Origin: Candidatus Delongbacteria bacterium
Lineage (GTDB): Bacteria > Delongbacteria > UBA4055
DNA length: 14,754 nucleotides
Reading direction: 5' to 3'
Assembly: GCA_027858795.1 (NCBI GenBank)
Contig: JAQICF010000025.1
Coordinates: forward strand, 1 to 14,754
Part shown: piece after piece, positions 1 to 8,600 of the stretch
Position numbering within the stretch: the first letter of the stretch is position 1
Layout: each line of letters starts with the position of its first letter
The notes under the pieces: model-generated
The model's database searches: none
What the model was told of the DNA's origin: nothing
What the model saw: only the letters and a program-made list of their open reading frames with translations
Program-made: the position numbers and the translations under genes

Positions 1-864
1 GGTCTTAATAAACCAGGACTGGCACTAACAGGATATTTTAAAGGATTTAAGTGCGAATACTTGCAAGTTTTTGCTCCTACAGAAGTAAATTACATAAACG
101 AAAGAATAAAAAAGAATGATATTGCACATATTGAGAAATTCTGTACACATGATATTCCGGGAATTATTTGTCAGGGGAAAAAAAGGATACATCCAGATTT
201 TGTAAAAATGTGCGAGAAAAATAATATTCCGGTATTTAAAACTACAATTTATTTCCATTCACTTTATCATAAAACAATAGAATTCTTAGATAATAGATTT
301 GCTCCATCAACACAAATCCATGGAACTCTTGTCGATGTTTACGGTACCGGGCTTCTAATAATGGGTAGAAGTAGTATCGGTAAAAGTGAGATCGCCCTCG
401 ATCTGGTGGAAAGAGGGCATAGACTTGTTGCGGATGATGTTGTTACAATTACCAAAAAAGGCGATCAGGTGCTGATGGGTACTAATCATGGAGATTACAC
501 TCCTTTTATGGAAATTCGTGGTTTGGGGATATTAAACGTTAAGGAAATATTTGGAACCAGAGCGATCAGGATCCAAAAAAGAGTTGAAATGGTAATACTT
601 TTGGAAGATTGGAAAGCCAGTGAAAATTATGAAAGAATCGGAGAAGAAGATACAAATATCAAAATCTTAGGTGTTGAGCTTCCGAGAATAAAACTACCTA
701 TCTATCCTGGTAAAAACATAACTGTGATCGCAGAAACTATTGCTCTAAATCTACACTTGAAAGTTTATGGATATAATGCAGCAAAAGAATTCAATAAACT
801 TCTCATCAGTAAAATGAAAAGGCAAAAGAAATTAAATTCATATTTGAGTAAAGATTATGAATAA
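1..864 (+). CDS. hprK: HPr kinase/phosphorylase, 5' end outside window
   Basis: Bifunctional enzyme that phosphorylates and dephosphorylates a regulatory serine of HPr, the phosphocarrier of the PTS, in the cytoplasm. The frame is open from base 1, and the first residues (GLNKPGLALTGYF) already match the conserved N-terminal domain, so the gene starts upstream. A TTG at 61 is internal and is not the start. Counting from base 1, there are 287 residues against about 310 in the family. Visible motifs are the conserved His in an HGT motif (H107), the P-loop GRSSIGKS (122-129, with Ser where many members have Gly), the DD pair after the P-loop (D145, D146), and the family signature EIRGLGILNVKEIFG (171-185). 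The last 8 bases overlap the EIIA gene, so the two are probably translationally coupled. No HPr or enzyme I gene lies in the window. Family assignment is very secure; the exact start cannot be seen. Confidence 0.94.
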   Translation, partial: GLNKPGLALTGYFKGFKCEYLQVFAPTEVNYINERIKKNDIAHIEKFCTHDIPGIICQGKKRIHPDFVKMCEKNNIPVFKTTIYFHSLYHKTIEFLDNRFAPSTQIHGTLVDVYGTGLLIMGRSSIGKSEIALDLVERGHRLVADDVVTITKKGDQVLMGTNHGDYTPFMEIRGLGILNVKEIFGTRAIRIQKRVEMVILLEDWKASENYERIGEEDTNIKILGVELPRIKLPIYPGKNITVIAETIALNLHLKVYGYNAAKEFNKLLISKMKRQKKLNSYLSKDYE

Positions 865-1237
865 AATGCTCATCATATCTCATGGTGACCTAGGTCAAGA
901 ACTCCTGAACACTGCAAAAAAAATAATTGGAGATTTTTCACCTGAGTTTATTTCAGCTATCTCTAATAAAGATCTTTCGCTTGCTGATATTATTGGTGTA
1001 ATAACAGATATTACGACAAAAGACCCTGATTGTTTTTATATACTTGCTACTGACTTTCCAGGTGGAAGCTGTTTCATTGCATCAAAGAAAGTTTCATCAT
1101 CAAGTGATAGGATCATTACAATATCCGGTCTAAATATTTCTATGATACTTTCATTTCTAACAAAAAGAAACAATTATTCAGGCAAGGAACTTGCAGAAAT
1201 TATAAAAACTGACGGCAATAGGGCCATTATTTCTTAA
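857..1237 (+). CDS. PTS EIIA component, mannose/fructose (ManX-type) family
   Basis: Small cytoplasmic phosphocarrier of the EIIA-Man family, 126 residues, a single domain of normal length. The phospho-accepting histidine is H9 in the N-terminal ISHGDLGQELL motif. Further family landmarks are TDFPGGSC in the middle and the SGLNISMIL segment. There is no EIIB domain and no EIIC/EIID permease nearby, so it is unlikely to act in sugar uptake. An EIIA-Man beside hprK is the usual layout of the regulatory, transport-free PTS of many Gram-negatives. The gene overlaps hprK by 8 bases, and the next gene starts 3 bases after its stop, so it is mid-operon. A second ATG at 866 could also serve as start; it would still keep the histidine. 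What it regulates is not visible in the sequence. Confidence 0.88.
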   Translation: MNKMLIISHGDLGQELLNTAKKIIGDFSPEFISAISNKDLSLADIIGVITDITTKDPDCFYILATDFPGGSCFIASKKVSSSSDRIITISGLNISMILSFLTKRNNYSGKELAEIIKTDGNRAIIS

Positions 1238-1240
1238 TCT

Positions 1241-2014
1241 ATGACAAAAAAAACAATATCCATATTTATTCTAATCTTTTTTATCTCACTTTTCTCACAG
1301 ATAAAAAATGACTCCACAAAAGTTAGAACATTCCCTTTCCAAAATGGTGAATATCTACACTTTGAGATCAGCTACGGATTTATGCTGGCAGGTTATGCAA
1401 CGATTGAAACCAGAGAAAACAAACATTACAAAGGTAACGATTGTTTTATTTTCAAAACAACTGCAAAATCGAGGAATGCTTTTAATTGGGTTTACAAGGT
1501 AAGGGATTGGACAAAATCATACTTCGATAAAGATTCTATAAGATCAGTTCGTTTTGAAAAGCATCTGAGAGAAGGCTCTTATCATGCTGATATTGAAATA
1601 GATTACGACCAGGAAAATCATACTGCTCAATATTCTAAAGCTAGAAAAGGTAAGAAGACTAAGAATAAAGAAATTAAAATCCCTCCTAATGTTATAGATG
1701 CTTTATCAGCTTTGTTCTTTGTAAGAATGCAAGATCTTAAGATAGGTCAAGATATATTAATTCCTGCTACTGACAATGCAAAAATGTATGACATTAAAGT
1801 AATAGTGCATAAAAAGGAATGGGTAAAAACAGATGCCGGGAAATTCAGGTGTTTTGTAGTTGAACCAATAATGGCGGATGGCGGAGTATTTAAGAAAGAT
1901 GGTAAGGTGAAAGTTTGGCTGACAGATGATGAGAAAAAGATGCCTGTTAAAATGGAAACAAAATTATTTTTTGGATCTATTGTCGCTGAACTTGATTGGT
2001 TCACTTTAAAGTAA
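1241..2014 (+). CDS. DUF3108 secreted protein
   Basis: Protein of 257 residues with an N-terminal signal peptide (residues 1 to about 19, Lys-Lys then a run of Ile/Phe/Leu), so it is predicted to be exported to the periplasm or envelope. The rest matches my memory of the DUF3108 family: FPFQNGEYLHFEISYGF near residue 31, a VYKVRDWTKSYFD segment near 84, an IPPNVIDALSALFFVR segment in the middle, and the C-terminal block GKVKVWLTDDEKKMPVKME. The biochemical function of this family is not established; a beta-rich envelope fold is expected. The gene starts 3 bases after the EIIA stop and ends 16 bases before lpxK. No clear Shine-Dalgarno site is seen, so translation probably depends on coupling. 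The context with lpxK suggests a role in the outer membrane or lipopolysaccharide, which is inference only. Confidence 0.85.
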   Translation: MTKKTISIFILIFFISLFSQIKNDSTKVRTFPFQNGEYLHFEISYGFMLAGYATIETRENKHYKGNDCFIFKTTAKSRNAFNWVYKVRDWTKSYFDKDSIRSVRFEKHLREGSYHADIEIDYDQENHTAQYSKARKGKKTKNKEIKIPPNVIDALSALFFVRMQDLKIGQDILIPATDNAKMYDIKVIVHKKEWVKTDAGKFRCFVVEPIMADGGVFKKDGKVKVWLTDDEKKMPVKMETKLFFGSIVAELDWFTLK

Positions 2015-2030
2015 ATTTATTAACTGATTT

Positions 2031-3086
2031 ATGAAATTATTGAATAATAAAATATTATTCTTACTGTTATCACCACTACTTTTAATACTATCGTTACTTT
2101 TTTCATTTGCAGTCATTTTGAGACACATTCTATATAACCTAGGGATATTGAGATCACATAAGGTTTCCGGGAAAGTTATTTCTATCGGAAATATTTCAGT
2201 CGGAGGAACAGGTAAAACGCCAACCGTTAGTAGTCTTGTCAAAGAATTAACTTCCGCAGGGAGAAGATCTACTGTGATTACTAGAGGTTATAAAAGAGAG
2301 GGTAATGATCAATTTGTTGTTCATAATGGTAATAAAATGATTGGAAATGTAAATAATTCCGGAGATGAACCGTTCATTATTGCATCGACAACAAATGTCC
2401 CTACAATTTGTAATAGTAATAGGGTTTCAGCAGCCGAATTCGCAAACAAGAAATTTGACCCTGAATTTATTGTTCTTGACGATGCTTTTCAACATAGAAA
2501 GATAAAGCGAGATATAGATATCGTTCTCATTGATGAAAGACGATTTTTAGGTAATAAATTTCTTTTACCGTTTGGTATTTTGAGAGATCATGTATTTAGA
2601 CTTAATTCTGCTGATATACTGATCTTATCTAAAGTTAGTTCTGTCAATAATACCTTAAACTCACGGGTCAATTATTTGAAAAAGTTCGGTAAAAAAGTTA
2701 TCATATCAAAAATGATTGCAGACACGATCAGAAATAGTGAACAAGAATTCAATCTGGAAAATATCCGAGAGAATGATCTATTCTTATTTTGCGGAATTGG
2801 AGATCCAAAGAATTTCTATTCGACCTTTAAAAACATGAAAGTCATCGGTCAGAAATCTTTTTCAGATCATTATTCCTATACAACTTTAGACATAGACAAC
2901 ATTTTAAAAACATCTGCAAAATATATCATCACTACACAAAAAGATTTTGTTAAATTACCTGATGAACTTCAAAATAATGAAAGAATATTTTATTTAGATC
3001 TCAACCTTGAGTTCTATGATGATAATTTTAAAAAGACCACTTTACTTGAAACTATTTTCATGGAAATACCTGAATGGCAGAACTAA
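2031..3086 (+). CDS. lpxK: Tetraacyldisaccharide 4'-kinase (lipid A biosynthesis)
   Basis: LpxK phosphorylates the 4' position of the tetraacyldisaccharide-1-phosphate precursor to give lipid IVA, on the cytoplasmic face of the inner membrane. The 351 residues are a normal length for the family. The N-terminal membrane helix spans about residues 9-35. The P-loop GNISVGGTGKTP is at 53-64. GDEP at 111-114 carries a conserved Asp. The DDAFQHRKIKRD block starting at D150 is the family's most diagnostic motif. The C-terminal part has FCGIGDP, a DHYSYT segment and ITTQKDFVKL, all expected. Its presence means the organism makes lipid A and has an outer membrane. The gene lies 16 bases after the DUF3108 gene and overlaps the next gene by 13 bases. 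There is no obvious Shine-Dalgarno site. Confidence 0.96.
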   Translation: MKLLNNKILFLLLSPLLLILSLLFSFAVILRHILYNLGILRSHKVSGKVISIGNISVGGTGKTPTVSSLVKELTSAGRRSTVITRGYKREGNDQFVVHNGNKMIGNVNNSGDEPFIIASTTNVPTICNSNRVSAAEFANKKFDPEFIVLDDAFQHRKIKRDIDIVLIDERRFLGNKFLLPFGILRDHVFRLNSADILILSKVSSVNNTLNSRVNYLKKFGKKVIISKMIADTIRNSEQEFNLENIRENDLFLFCGIGDPKNFYSTFKNMKVIGQKSFSDHYSYTTLDIDNILKTSAKYIITTQKDFVKLPDELQNNERIFYLDLNLEFYDDNFKKTTLLETIFMEIPEWQN

Positions 3087-4315
3087 AATATTTAAAAATA
3101 TTTTCTACTGAAACTGATATTTGTACACTTTGTGGAACTTGTAGAACTGTTTGTCCAGTGTTTTTGGAAGAAGGTGGCGAATCTTCTTCTACCAGAGGAA
3201 GAATCAGCTTGATCAATGGGGTAATGACTGGTGAGCTTAATATAACTAATGATCTTTCTGAAAAACTGAATGCTTGTTTGAATTGTAGAAAATGTATCGA
3301 AGTCTGCCCTGCTAACGTCAATTTTACAGATCTTATCATAGCTGCTAAAACGGATATTAATCTTAATAATAAAAAATACTTCAGGGTAGTTTTTCTGAAA
3401 TATTTATTCAATTCAAATCCTGCTATGAGTAATTTTTCTCACAAATTGTTAAGAACTATTCGCAAATCTTTATATAATAAAAAAACAGTCGTTCGCGGTC
3501 TAATTGGTAAACTTATTTTTAAACTTCTGAGACTTCCAGGCACATTTATTATACCACCTTTACCGGAAAGATTCTTCTTCGATATGAATTTCAGGCATGA
3601 GCTGGTGGGGGAGCAAAAAAAGAGAGTAGCTTTATTCCTCGGTTGTGGGGGAAAATATAATTATCCTCAAAGTACTGATCATTTAGTTAAAATTTTAAGA
3701 AAAAACGGGATTGAAGTTCTGATACCTGTCAATCAAGTATGCTGTGGATCATCACTGCTTGATAACGGAAATGTTAAACATGCAAAGTCCAATGCTCTTA
3801 AAAATTTAAAAATTTTTAATAATATGCAGGATATTTCCACTGTTGTTGTCCAATGTTCAAGCTGTAGCTACATGCTTAAGCATCAATACAAAAATTTTCT
3901 GGGTGTAGGTAAATTCCAAACTCCTGTAATTGATATTATGGAATTTATTAAAAATGAGAATATTGATCTTAAACCAAAATTTTCTTCCAAAGTATCTTGT
4001 CATGTTATGTTGAGAAATCATAATGATATCAATAAAGACAATCATATAAGTAATACTATCAATTCTGTTTATTCTGAAAATTTTGTTGGAGATATTCTAG
4101 ATGATAAGTGCTGTGGAGCGTCAGAGTTATATAAGACCAACAATTATGCAACAAGTAAAAATATTACTCATGATTTTCTCGAAAAATATCTAAAAAAAGA
4201 CATTAGCTATATTGCATGTACTTCATTTGCTTGTATTCATAAAATAAACGAAGAATCGTCTCAGCAAAATAAGGATATTAAAGCGGTAAGTATTACTGAT
4301 ATTTTTGAAGTTTGA
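3074..4315 (+). CDS. GlcF/GlpC-like iron-sulfur oxidoreductase subunit (two 4Fe-4S clusters, two CCG domains)
   Basis: Electron-transfer subunit of the kind that partners an FAD dehydrogenase for glycolate, lactate or glycerol-3-phosphate (GlcF, LutA, GlpC, HdrD-type). It has 413 residues. Two ferredoxin motifs are visible: C17-C20-C23-C27 followed by Pro, and C68-C71-C74-C78 followed by Pro. Two cysteine-rich CCG domains follow. The first runs from FLGCGG through VCCGSS to QCSSC. The second runs from SCHVML through KCCGAS to ACTSFAC. The architecture is complete and no cysteine of the two clusters is missing. What is odd is the company: no FAD-binding GlcD/GlpA/LldD partner is encoded here, and the gene overlaps lpxK by 13 bases. 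The substrate cannot be decided from this protein alone. It is the last gene of the operon; its stop lies 22 bases from the convergent HDOD gene. Confidence 0.88.
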   Translation: MAELKYLKIFSTETDICTLCGTCRTVCPVFLEEGGESSSTRGRISLINGVMTGELNITNDLSEKLNACLNCRKCIEVCPANVNFTDLIIAAKTDINLNNKKYFRVVFLKYLFNSNPAMSNFSHKLLRTIRKSLYNKKTVVRGLIGKLIFKLLRLPGTFIIPPLPERFFFDMNFRHELVGEQKKRVALFLGCGGKYNYPQSTDHLVKILRKNGIEVLIPVNQVCCGSSLLDNGNVKHAKSNALKNLKIFNNMQDISTVVVQCSSCSYMLKHQYKNFLGVGKFQTPVIDIMEFIKNENIDLKPKFSSKVSCHVMLRNHNDINKDNHISNTINSVYSENFVGDILDDKCCGASELYKTNNYATSKNITHDFLEKYLKKDISYIACTSFACIHKINEESSQQNKDIKAVSITDIFEV

Positions 4316-4337
4316 TCTGTATTTTAGGTTTTGGTCT

Positions 4338-5189
4338 TTACTTTAAGTTATAAAGTGATAAAATTTTTTGTATCTTATTGTCAACTGCACCTATTATACC
4401 TGCTTCGGTATAAACATCATCTTCTCTCAGACCTATTTTGTAGATCGAATGACCTACATCCCAATTATTTATTATTGGTTTCTTAAAATCAAGTATTTCC
4501 AATGCAAGTGCATCTGCAACCGCAAGAACATTGATAATAAATATAAAATCAGCAGTAAATTTACGATATTCCAATTTGGTGTGATTTAAACATATATATG
4601 AGAATATCGAAGGCAATTCCCATTTATTTATCATCATATATCCTATTTCATTATGATGAACTATCTCATTAATATTATCAAGATCAATTGATTCATTGAT
4701 ATTAAATACAGTGTTGTCTAATTCCTCGTTAAAATACCTGGTTGCAAATACTTCACCGATATCATGAAATAAAGAATACAAGTAAAAATTTTCGGGATTA
4801 TGCTTCGTCTTTCTAAACATATTTATCTTTTCAATAATATCTCTACTGATGTTAGCAGCAGTAATTATCTTCTTCAATACTATTGCAGTATTCTCATTTT
4901 CATTTAAAGCTAATATCGAGCATGTATACAAAATATTTCTAAGGTTTGTTATACCTAGCTTTCTGATTATATTTGATAAATTCTCCTCGAAATCCATATT
5001 TTTTTTGGATTCTGAAATAAAATTCTTAAAAATATCTGAAAATACTTTGTTCGAAGTTATGTATTTTATTACTTGACTAAAATCTGTAGTATCAGGCTTT
5101 AGGGCTTTATTTATGTGATGAATTTCTTTTGGATAGTTGGGTAACTTATCGATCAATTCAAGTATCTGACTTAAACTAACTATCTCCAT
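4338..5189 (-). CDS. HDOD domain signalling protein
   Basis: Single-domain cytoplasmic protein of 283 residues of the HDOD family, a diverged relative of HD phosphohydrolases found in signalling proteins. Its N-terminus has a LPNYPKEIHHINKAL segment like the family's opening Leu-Pro element. The HD-like core shows LFHDIG (H142, D143), VHHNEIG (H178, H179), the WELP turn, LNHTK (H203) and VADALALE. More His and Asp residues are kept here than in many HDOD proteins, so metal binding is possible but unproven. No receiver, GGDEF or other output domain is attached. The start has a Shine-Dalgarno-like AGGA five bases upstream. The gene is convergent with the iron-sulfur gene and lies only 33 bases past the terminator of the coiled-coil gene. 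Its ligand or partner is unknown. Confidence 0.86.
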   Translation of the reverse strand: MEIVSLSQILELIDKLPNYPKEIHHINKALKPDTTDFSQVIKYITSNKVFSDIFKNFISESKKNMDFEENLSNIIRKLGITNLRNILYTCSILALNENENTAIVLKKIITAANISRDIIEKINMFRKTKHNPENFYLYSLFHDIGEVFATRYFNEELDNTVFNINESIDLDNINEIVHHNEIGYMMINKWELPSIFSYICLNHTKLEYRKFTADFIFIINVLAVADALALEILDFKKPIINNWDVGHSIYKIGLREDDVYTEAGIIGAVDNKIQKILSLYNLK

Positions 5190-5222
5190 ATTGATCCTAG
5201 TAAGTAAATTAATAGTGGATAT

Positions 5223-5262
5223 AAAAAAGACTTGAATCTGACCCTATGATCAAACTCAAGTC
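5223..5262 (-). terminator. Rho-independent terminator of the coiled-coil gene
   Basis: Read on the minus strand, a 13-base-pair stem begins GACTTGA and closes with TCAAGTC. It includes two G-U pairs and has an eight-base loop, TCATAGGG. Six T residues follow immediately (5228-5223). It starts 21 bases after the stop of the coiled-coil gene and ends 33 bases before the HDOD start codon. Confidence 0.85.
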
Positions 5263-5283
5263 AATACAGCGATCAAGCTTTTA

Positions 5284-5553
5284 TTATTTAGCTTTTAAGG
5301 TTTCGATCTCTTCTTCTAATTTCTTGATATTATTTTCGATCTCTTTTTTATCTGTCTTAAGCTTCTCGATCTTCTCTTCAGTAGTTTTGATCTTTTCTTT
5401 TGATGCTTTGATCTTTGCTTCGATGCTTGTAATGTCAGTCTCGATCTTAGTTATCTTTTCTTCCTGGGCTTTTATCTCTTTGTCATAGTCAACTTGTGCG
5501 TAAATATTAAGTGATAATGCCAGGATAAAAATTATTGCTAATACTCTTTTCAT
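5284..5553 (-). CDS. Small secreted coiled-coil protein
   Basis: I do not recognise a named family. The 89-residue product has a clear signal peptide (MKRVLAIIFILALSLNIYA) with likely cleavage after A19. There is no lipobox cysteine, so it should be soluble in the periplasm or secreted. The whole mature part (20-89) is one uninterrupted heptad coiled coil. The 'a' positions are I27, I34, I41, I48, I55, I62, K69, I76 and I83. The 'd' positions are Q30, I37, I44, S51, T58, L65, I72, L79 and L86. The surface positions are almost all Glu and Lys. The size and shape recall Lpp-type envelope spacer proteins, but without the lipid anchor; that is only an analogy. A strong AGGAG Shine-Dalgarno site (5560-5564), its own promoter and its own terminator argue that this is a real, well-expressed gene. 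Confidence 0.82.
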   Translation of the reverse strand: MKRVLAIIFILALSLNIYAQVDYDKEIKAQEEKITKIETDITSIEAKIKASKEKIKTTEEKIEKLKTDKKEIENNIKKLEEEIETLKAK

Positions 5554-5594
5554 GTTGTGCTCCTTTGAAGCTTTTTTTTATTATCAGTAGCCAA

Positions 5595-5622
5595 AATATA
5601 AATATTTTAATTCAAAAGTCAA
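5595..5622 (-). promoter_or_regulatory. Probable sigma-70-type promoter of the coiled-coil gene
   Basis: On the minus strand, TTGACT (5622-5617) and TATATT (5600-5595) are separated by 16 bases. Transcription would start near 5588, giving a leader of about 35 bases that contains an A-rich run and the AGGAG ribosome site. Found by eye, not by scoring. Confidence 0.6.
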
Positions 5623-5651
5623 GATAAAAGAACTGCTTATAATCCCGAAAT

Positions 5652-8600
5652 TTATTTTATCAAGAGCATTTTCTTTGTCATAGTTTTCCCATCTACTACA
5701 AGTTTGTAAAGGTAAACTCCACCTGTTAATGATGATGCATCCAGGGTTATATTGTAACTTCCCTGTTTCATAAATTTATTTACTAAAGTTGTAACAAGCT
5801 GACCTGAAATATTGAATACTTCCAATTTAACATTATTATCTGACATCACAGAAAAATTTATGTTTGTCGTTGGATTAAATGGATTTGGATAATTCTGTTC
5901 TAATTTAGTCTCGAAAGGAAGGTTGCTTTCTTCAATGCTTGTACTTCCCGCAACAATAACATTTGATGGAGCAGATTCACCATCGGGATCAGAATAAACA
6001 GTCGTAACATAGTAATTTGCAATCTCCAATGGATTAATATCCGTATAGAATTTATTCGTTGTGTTACCTAACAGCATTTCGTCTCTATAAACATTGTAAC
6101 TTTCTAGAGCTTTACTGCTATAGTTTGTTAAATATGGTGCTCTTTGCTCATTCTTTGGCGTAGGTTTACCAAACATAGCTACATTATCAATAGTTTTTCT
6201 AGATTTTAAAGGTGTAAATTCAACTACTTCTCTTGCTTTAGGAGCTGAACCTTTAGTTATTGTAGGTTCATCATTATTCCCATAACATTGGAATGCAAAA
6301 TCTACATATTCATCTGAAGGATTATGAGGAACTGCATACCAACCTGGATCGAATGTACTTCCATCACCTGTCCAATAATAACGGGAATTCCATTTGTCAT
6401 CATCAACACCTTCTTCATGAACATTTGTTAATACTGTTGGCGTACCATCAGTAGGGCTTCCGAGTTCAACTTCAACATACCAGTCTTCTGAAACAGTTAA
6501 CCCACCTGATATAGTATAATCAACCCATGTACCATCTTCAACAGCAGTTAACCATCCTGAAGTATGTAAAACAACTTCTGAACCAAAGGTACCTGTACCT
6601 ATGACAAATCTGAATTGATCGCTACTCCAATCTTCTACTCCTACATCTTCAAAGAAAGCTGCTGAAACTTTTTCCAGATATATATTATAACCCATATCAA
6701 AGTCCTGAGCTGTGTAGATAGTTCTTGCTTTTTGAATTTCACCTGTACTCGAATAATCATATGGTAAATAGTCCCAGCTATCAGTTTCCCATTCATAACC
6801 GAACCAGTGTATCGGATAGTGACCAGGTGCATACCAGGTAAGATCAACTTTGTTGTCCACAGTATCATAAGTGCCTTCTAAGAATTGAGGAACAGGATTT
6901 GCATCTATCCAGGCAGAAACATGATCAGAACCAATCGAATTGTTACCACCTGCGTATAAAGCTTTAACATAATATTCATTTTCACCATCAGCAAAACTAT
7001 TATCTTCGTAAGTTTCAGATGCTCCTGTAACTGCTACATTGGTTAAAAATGATCCGTTTCTGTAAATATCGTAAGTTACAGGCTGATCCCCCGCAGGATA
7101 TGAATCTTCACCAAGTATCACATTATCGAAACAGCTTAATGATCCACCGTCTATAGTTTTTTTATAGAAACCGAATCTAAAGGTTCCTGAATAAGATGAA
7201 AGGTCTATCTCATCATGAGTCCACGTTTCATCACCTGTAGTATACTCTTTTAACAATATAATATTCCCATCCGGACTTCCTCCTACAGTTCCTGAATATA
7301 AAAATACTCCCTGTTCAGTTCCATCATAATAGAAAGTCCAGTAATCAACTACACCACTTCCACCGGGAAGCATAAACGAATCATCTGTGATTAAAAATGA
7401 ATATGCATTGGTGTCTCCGTTACCATTAGTTCCACATGAGTAATCTCCTTGAAATACCCATTGTGGGTAATTATCTTTTGAAATAGCTATAAACCCCAAA
7501 TCTGCACCGACACCGGTATCGATATCAACCCAACTTGATGGTATTTTCGTACTTGCACCTTTCTGCCACCAACCTGCAGGTAAATCAAAGGGTGCATTGC
7601 TTTCAAAATCATCTTTCATATACTCTGTACCTATAAATGGTTTAACCCAGGCTAAATCTATCTTTTGTCTATTATACTGGTAACTGGTAGCAGATAGTGC
7701 GATTGGAATAGGATAAGATGGGTCTGCAACAATATCTACAGAAATGCTTCTTGAAGCAGCATAAGTATTGTAGTATGCAACTATATCATATTTATAAAAT
7801 CCCGCGGTTAAACTACTATCCTGATATTCTCTCAATGAGTCGGGTAATGTAGAAATTAATTCATCATTTCTTAGAACCTCAAAATGCTTCAGAGTTAGAG
7901 AATCATACTCCCAATCCCACGTTAGAGATACATTTTCATAGTTTATAATAGAATCCTTAAGATTGGTTACAGGAGCATAAATATAAGGATCCCACGAACC
8001 AACTTCTATGTTATAAATAAATTCTTGACTCTCAGTAAAATCTAAAGTACCAGGAGTTAGATCATTTAATTGATACCACCCATCATAACTTCCGCTCCAT
8101 CCCCAATTGAAGTGATATAGATATATTCCAGCTGCAGAATCAACATTATAACCGTCAACGACATAGGAATGTCCCCCACTGCCTGCGGAAGAACCAGCAA
8201 ATTGCATTGGTCTGTTAGCATCAAGTTCAGTCATGATAGTTGAACTGTAAACTGAAGAATCGGTCACTGTACCCATATTCATATAAAGAGCATCTGTCGC
8301 ATCCCAATTATTTATATAGGCTGTTAGCGCATCAGTCATATATGCATTTGATCCGTCTGTGTTGTAATCCATATCAATTGAAACACCAAGGTGATATGAC
8401 ATTTTTGCAAGCTCATCTACTTCCTGTTGACTACTTGTATTTCCATTCAGAGTTTGCATTAATGACCAGTCGTATCCTGTAGTAAAATCGACTGAATGTG
8501 TTCCTGTAGTATCACCTGAAATATCATTGTAAGAGTTTGACCCTACACCACTATCAGGACCTTGATGAAATCTCATGATCTGATGCATTGCAGTTGCAAC

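Noticed and set aside
61..63. TTG at 61 as start of hprK
   Set aside because: The frame is open to base 1 and the residues before it (NKPGLALTGYF) match the conserved HprK N-terminal domain, so it is an internal Leu codon.
1747..2004. Minus-strand open frames inside the DUF3108, iron-sulfur, HDOD and C10 genes
   Set aside because: They lie wholly within well-supported genes on the other strand, have no recognisable domain and no ribosome site; they are chance frames.
4340..4368. ACTTTA/TAAAGT hairpin followed by a T run as terminator of the iron-sulfur gene
   Set aside because: The stem is six pairs with one G-C and lies inside the end of the HDOD coding region; too weak to call.
5284..5553. 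The repetitive coiled-coil gene as a non-coding or low-complexity artefact
   Set aside because: A signal peptide, an AGGAG ribosome site, a promoter and a strong terminator surround it, and the heptad pattern holds for the whole mature length.
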